Assembly: GCA_945877525.1 (NCBI GenBank)
Contig: CAMDVP010000099.1
Span: 1 to 10,147, forward strand
Origin: an uncultured Clostridia bacterium
GTDB lineage: Bacteria; Bacillota; Clostridia; Christensenellales; Aristaeellaceae
Length of the DNA stretch: 10,147 nt
Direction: 5' to 3'
Made by a program: the position numbers and the translations under genes. The notes under the pieces are model-generated. The model ran no database searches, had not been told where the DNA came from, and saw nothing but the letters and a program-made list of their open reading frames with translations. Positions 8,137 to 10,147 of this stretch are shown here, in pieces. Position 1 is the first letter of the stretch; each line of letters opens with the position of its first letter.

Positions 8137-8370
8137 ATGCATTGATCATCTTCCTCCATGCTTGTTGGATATAGTGACAAAGAGCCAGAGAGAAATATGG
8201 ACTGTTCCCTGACCAACGGGCAATGGAAAAAAGAGACCTCCTGTTGTAGAATAGAAGCTACGACAGGAGGTGGTACTGTCAACCTTTATGCGCAAAATAG
8301 TTAGCAGGCAGTGAAAGAAAAGAGTCATTATGCAATGGAGAAATCGCCGAGAGCAACCTCGTTTGGCGCT
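8137..8370. other. Gene-free junction
   Basis: No convincing gene lies here. A forward frame from 8159 to 8302 is open but has no ribosome-binding site and no recognisable content, and the minus-strand frames look random. The only clear element is the hairpin at 8236-8271. Confidence 0.5.
8236..8271 (-). terminator. Rho-independent terminator-like hairpin, facing left
   Basis: Arms ACCTCCTGTTGTAG (8236-8249) and CTACGACAGGAGGT (8258-8271) pair over 14 positions with one mismatch (a G-T pair), around an eight-base loop. Read on the minus strand, the stem is followed by CTCTTTTTTCC, a proper T-run. On the plus strand an A-run comes before it and no T-run follows. It could end transcription of the doubtful minus-strand gene to its right. 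It could also be an element end, as TGTCAACC follows closely on the plus strand. Confidence 0.55.
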
Positions 8371-8774
8371 TCAGCGGAAGCAAATGTCGTGGTCATCCGG
8401 TATCTTCCGTTTTTCCTTGCAACGCTTGCGAAAATTTGGAATAACACGATGGACAGGGTCGAAAATCGGCATTTTCCTGTTGTATAAATCGTGCTTACGC
8501 AAAGATATAAAGTCATACGTTCCTGTCCTTTTGCGCCGCTTACAGACGGGAAACCCCAAAATATTCAACCCTAAATTGTACAAAAATCTATCCCTGCATA
8601 CATGATAACCACACCGCCAGCCTTTTTTGTCTGCGAACGCTGACAAAATCACTGGCGGCTTTCCTTTTGCCCACAAACGCGACACGTTGCCCCACGTTGT
8701 GGCTTCACCCTCTCGTAACCGCTCAATAATCCCGCGCCCTGACAAACCTCACTAATCGTGCGATACTTATCCAT
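8371..8774 (-). pseudogene. Possible broken minus-strand gene, unidentified
   Basis: Read leftward, an ATG at 8774 opens MDKYRTISEVCQGAGLLSGYER, which stops at about 8649. In another frame, from about 8745, the sequence stays open for 124 codons: GIIERLREGEATTWGNVSRL, later FADKKGWRCGYHVCRDRFLYN, then a very basic stretch (CKRRKRTG) to a stop at 8371. Joining the two frames near CQG/GRG with one frameshift would give a protein of about 130 residues. A terminator-like hairpin lies about 100 bases past its end, which favours a real minus-strand transcript. I do not recognise a family, there is no good ribosome-binding site before 8774, and the region also contains strong inverted repeats, so it may not be coding at all. 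Confidence 0.25.
8614..8658. repeat. Compound inverted repeat (45-base stem-loop)
   Basis: Outer arms are CCGCCAG (8614-8620) and CTGGCGG (8652-8658), inner arms TTTTGTC (8625-8631) and GACAAAA (8642-8648), and the tip GCG-AA-CGC (8633-8640). The internal unpaired bases are few (CCTT, TCA and a T-T mismatch). The nested symmetry over 45 bases is stronger than expected by chance and could fold in RNA or single-stranded DNA. It lacks the core sites of integron attC elements. Its role is unknown. Confidence 0.6.
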
Positions 8775-8777
8775 AGT

Positions 8778-8822
8778 ACTTGAAAAACTGGAATCCAGAA
8801 AAACAAGCAAACTTGAAAAACT
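8778..8822. repeat. 12-base direct repeat ahead of tnpA
   Basis: ACTTGAAAAACT occurs at 8778-8789 and again at 8811-8822, 33 bases apart, just upstream of the tnpA ribosome-binding site. The terminal inverted repeat of the IS66 element should lie in or just left of this stretch, but I could not identify it. The repeat could be a protein-binding site near the element end or a small duplication. Confidence 0.5.
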
Positions 8823-8836
8823 ATGGAGAGAAGCAC

Positions 8837-9190
8837 ATGACAATACCAGAAGCAAAGCGAATCACAAGGATGAACGAGTGGAGACAGCTGATTCATGAGC
8901 GGCAGCAGAGCGGTCTAAGCGTGCGAGCATGGTGCCTGCAGAACGGGATTCGGGAGAACGGCTACTATTACTGGTTGAGAATCATCCGGAGAGAAGCCCT
9001 TCGTGAGACGGAGAACAGGAGCGGTGCGCTTGTCAGAGTAGAACCGGAAAAGCTGGCGGTTGAGACCGTATCTCCCCAGCCCTCCTCCGGGGGAATCGTG
9101 ATTCGGACGCACGGCGTGGAAGCCGAGTTTCCGTCGGGAACGGATATTGGGATGCTCGCGGCGTTCGTAAAAGCGATCAGCCATGCTTGA
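8837..9190 (+). CDS. tnpA: IS66 accessory protein TnpA (OrfA)
   Basis: This is a 117-residue protein of the IS66 OrfA type, a small helix-turn-helix protein needed with TnpB for transposition of these elements. The N-terminal part reads MNEWRQLIHERQQSGLSVRA then WCLQNGIRENGYYYWLRIIR, the typical SGLS...WC...NG...YYYW pattern of the family. The C-terminal part (GIVIRTHGVEAEFPSGTDIG) matches the usual strand-rich end with an FP(S)GTD-like turn. The start at 8837 is chosen because GGAGAG (8825-8830) lies six bases ahead. A TTG at 8780 would extend the frame by 19 residues unlike the family. Its last eight bases overlap the tnpB start (ATGCTTGA), so tnpB is probably translated by coupling. The gene looks intact, although the rest of the element is damaged. 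Confidence 0.9.
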   Translation: MTIPEAKRITRMNEWRQLIHERQQSGLSVRAWCLQNGIRENGYYYWLRIIRREALRETENRSGALVRVEPEKLAVETVSPQPSSGGIVIRTHGVEAEFPSGTDIGMLAAFVKAISHA

Positions 9191-9535
9191 TTTCAGCCAC
9201 GTCCAGAACTACTACATCGCCTGCGACTATACGGACATGTGCAAGCAGATAGACGGCCTGGCCGCGCTGGTACAAACCAGTTCGGCAGAGAAATGGACGA
9301 GACGTCGCTCTATCTGTTCTGCGGAAAGCGGGCAGATCGCATCAAGGCGCTGTATTGGGACGGCACGGGATATATCCTGCTGCACAAGCGCCTAACGGAG
9401 AAACGGTTCCAATGGCCACGAGATGAAGCGGAGCTGAAAAAGCTCACACAGCAGGAGTTCCGCTGGCTCATGGAGGGGCTGTCCATTACGCAGACGAAAG
9501 CGTTTGTTCCGGGAAAGCCCGGAACCGTCTGCTGA
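9183..9535 (+). pseudogene. tnpB: IS66 accessory protein TnpB (OrfB), frameshifted
   Basis: The start overlaps tnpA by eight bases. The first frame gives MLDFSHVQNYYIACDYTDMC then KQIDGLAALVQT, matching the conserved GYTDMRKxIDGL block of TnpB. At about 9278 the match moves to the next frame: QFGREMDETSLYLFCGKRAD, then RIKALYWDGTGYILLHKRL and FQWPRDEAELKKL, ending WLMEGLSITQ. Restoring one base (a C within ACCAG) gives a continuous protein of about 117 residues, the normal length. The gene as written is therefore broken. A programmed frameshift is unlikely because no slippery run or pseudoknot is obvious, and IS66 is known for overlapping genes, not frameshifting within tnpB. A sequencing error cannot be excluded. 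Confidence 0.87.
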
Positions 9536-9587
9536 AAAAAGCCCGTGATTATCTGAAAAAATGTGAGGAAAACCAAAAGGATTTTGC

Positions 9588-9624
9588 CCCTTCATGTCGA
9601 ATTGAATAGACATGAAGGGTGGTG
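9588..9624 (+). promoter_or_regulatory. Hairpin covering the tnpC ribosome-binding site
   Basis: CCCTTCATGTC (9588-9598) pairs perfectly over 11 bases with GACATGAAGGG (9609-9619) around a ten-base loop. The right arm contains the start of the tnpC ribosome-binding sequence AGGGTGGTG (9616-9624), which lies eight bases before the ATG at 9633. In the folded RNA the site would be partly hidden. This would keep transposase synthesis low, as is usual for insertion sequences. Confidence 0.7.
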
Positions 9625-9632
9625 AAAGCGGC

Positions 9633-10093
9633 ATGGAGCAAATGGAAATCCTTCTTGCAATTCAGCAGCAGCTGACCATACTGCAAAGCACCATCGATAC
9701 GCTCAGGGAACAGAGCCGACAAAAGGATGAGGAGATTGAGCGGCTCCGGCAGATCATCCTGAATCTGCAGCGTGCCTAATTTGGACAGCGCAGCGAGAAG
9801 AGGACGTACGTCCTGGACAACGGGAATCAGCAGCTCAGCCTGTTCGATACGCCGGAGAAACCGGAGGAGACGCCAGCGCCGGATCCTTCGCAGAATCAAG
9901 AAAAGGAAATCCGCGTCTCCGGTCACAGCCGGAAGAAAAAGCGCACGCTGGAAGAGCTCTGTGCATCGCTGCCTGTAGAAGAGAAAATCGTGGATCTGCC
10001 GGATGACGAAAAGGGGAACGCCAACGGACATGCACTGGTCTGCATCGGGCAGGAGTATATCCGTACAGAGCTGGTGCTGGAACGCGCCAAAGC
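9633..10093 (+). pseudogene. tnpC: IS66 transposase TnpC, N-terminal part with internal stop, truncated (right copy)
   Basis: The frame opens with MEQMEILLAIQQQLTILQ and a heptad-like leucine-rich stretch to about residue 47 (RLRQIILNLQRA), the coiled-coil N-terminus typical of IS66 TnpC. A TAA at 9777-9779 then interrupts it. The same frame resumes as FGQRSEKRTYVLDNGNQQLS then LFDTPEKP, a conserved IS66 block, followed by a basic stretch (SRKKKRTLEELC) and LPVEEKIVDLPDDEKG. The usual zinc-binding CxxC after this point is replaced by GNANGHALVCIG. IS66 similarity ends after LERAKA at 10093, and the frame stops at 10101-10103. No catalytic DDE residue is present. The gene cannot make an active transposase. 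The left fragment at 1-413 continues the protein from exactly this region, but from another copy. Confidence 0.87.
10039..10093 (+). repeat. Direct repeat, right member (IS66 tnpC segment)
   Basis: This segment matches bases 1-55 at 52 of 55 positions in the same orientation. The match ends exactly at the truncation point of the right tnpC (10093), after which the two sequences differ completely. Confidence 0.9.
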
Positions 10094-10147
10094 GAGCCTG
10101 TGAAAAAAACTCTGTAAAAGATGAAAACCAAGGCCTTCTGTGATAAG

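Larger units (their letters stand above)
8837..10093 (+). mobile_element. IS66-family insertion sequence, right copy, decayed and truncated
   Basis: The gene order tnpA-tnpB-tnpC is that of IS66. Coordinates give the recognisable coding part; the true left end lies somewhat upstream and was not found. tnpA is intact, tnpB has a one-base frameshift, and tnpC has an internal stop and ends abruptly at 10093. Sequence 10094-10147 no longer resembles IS66, and I see nothing identifiable in it. The element has the same orientation as the fragment at 1-413. Confidence 0.85.

Noticed and set aside
8271..8300. End of an IS21-like element (TGTCAACC next to a hairpin)
   Set aside because: No matching opposite end and no istA/istB remnant is visible in the window; the similarity is too short to call.
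8330..8605. A 91-residue plus-strand frame
   Set aside because: Rich in basic residues and low in recognisable structure, with no ribosome-binding site; the opposite strand looks slightly more coding-like.
8614..8658. Integron attC site
   Set aside because: The nested hairpin lacks the GTTRRRY and RYYYAAC core sites, and no integrase or cassette series is present.
9260..9300. Programmed frameshift in tnpB
   Set aside because: The site is ACCAG with no slippery heptamer or obvious stimulatory structure, and the shift falls inside a conserved block; a simple base deletion explains it.
1..10147. Circular contig suggested by similar ends
   Set aside because: The shared 55 bases differ at three positions and the last 54 bases of the window do not match the start, so this is repeat homology and not closure.

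Overview
The window looks like an accessory region of a Clostridia-type Firmicute. This is an inference from three things: a YesM/YesN-like two-component system, an LplA/LplB/LplC-type carbohydrate importer without its own ATPase, and IS66 proteins of the kind common in gut and rumen Clostridia. The central genes are of moderate GC content, while the flanking IS66 pieces look clearly richer in GC.

Layout: 1-413 is the middle of an IS66 TnpC transposase gene, cut off just after the first catalytic Asp. 414-966 holds no intact gene, only frame-broken sequence. 967-4277 encodes a membrane sensor histidine kinase and a response regulator with an AraC-type DNA-binding end, overlapping at TGATG. 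After a 93-base gap with a plausible promoter come a secreted solute-binding protein (4371-5873), an intercistronic stem-loop, and two ABC permeases (5946-6854 and 6884-7771). 7772-8836 is a gene-poor junction: a frame-broken remnant of a small secreted protein (7946-8136), a terminator-like hairpin facing left (8236-8271), and a possible broken minus-strand gene (8371-8774) containing a compound inverted repeat. 8837-10093 is a second IS66 copy in the same orientation: tnpA is intact, tnpB carries a one-base frameshift, and tnpC has an internal stop and is truncated.

How it works together: the kinase probably senses a sugar or oligosaccharide outside the cell and phosphorylates the regulator, which would switch on the adjacent binding protein and permease genes. 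The transporter has no ATPase gene here and must borrow one encoded elsewhere, as is known for MsmK/MsmX-type shared ATPases. The cargo cannot be read from the sequence, because no enzyme gene is present.

The most notable points are the uptake locus lying between two broken, directly oriented IS66 copies that share a 55-base stretch (52 identical) at the two ends of the window; a solute-binding protein with no lipobox; a hairpin covering the tnpC ribosome-binding site; and the unexplained structured junction at 8137-8836. I see no CRISPR array, tRNA, rRNA or convincing new defence system.
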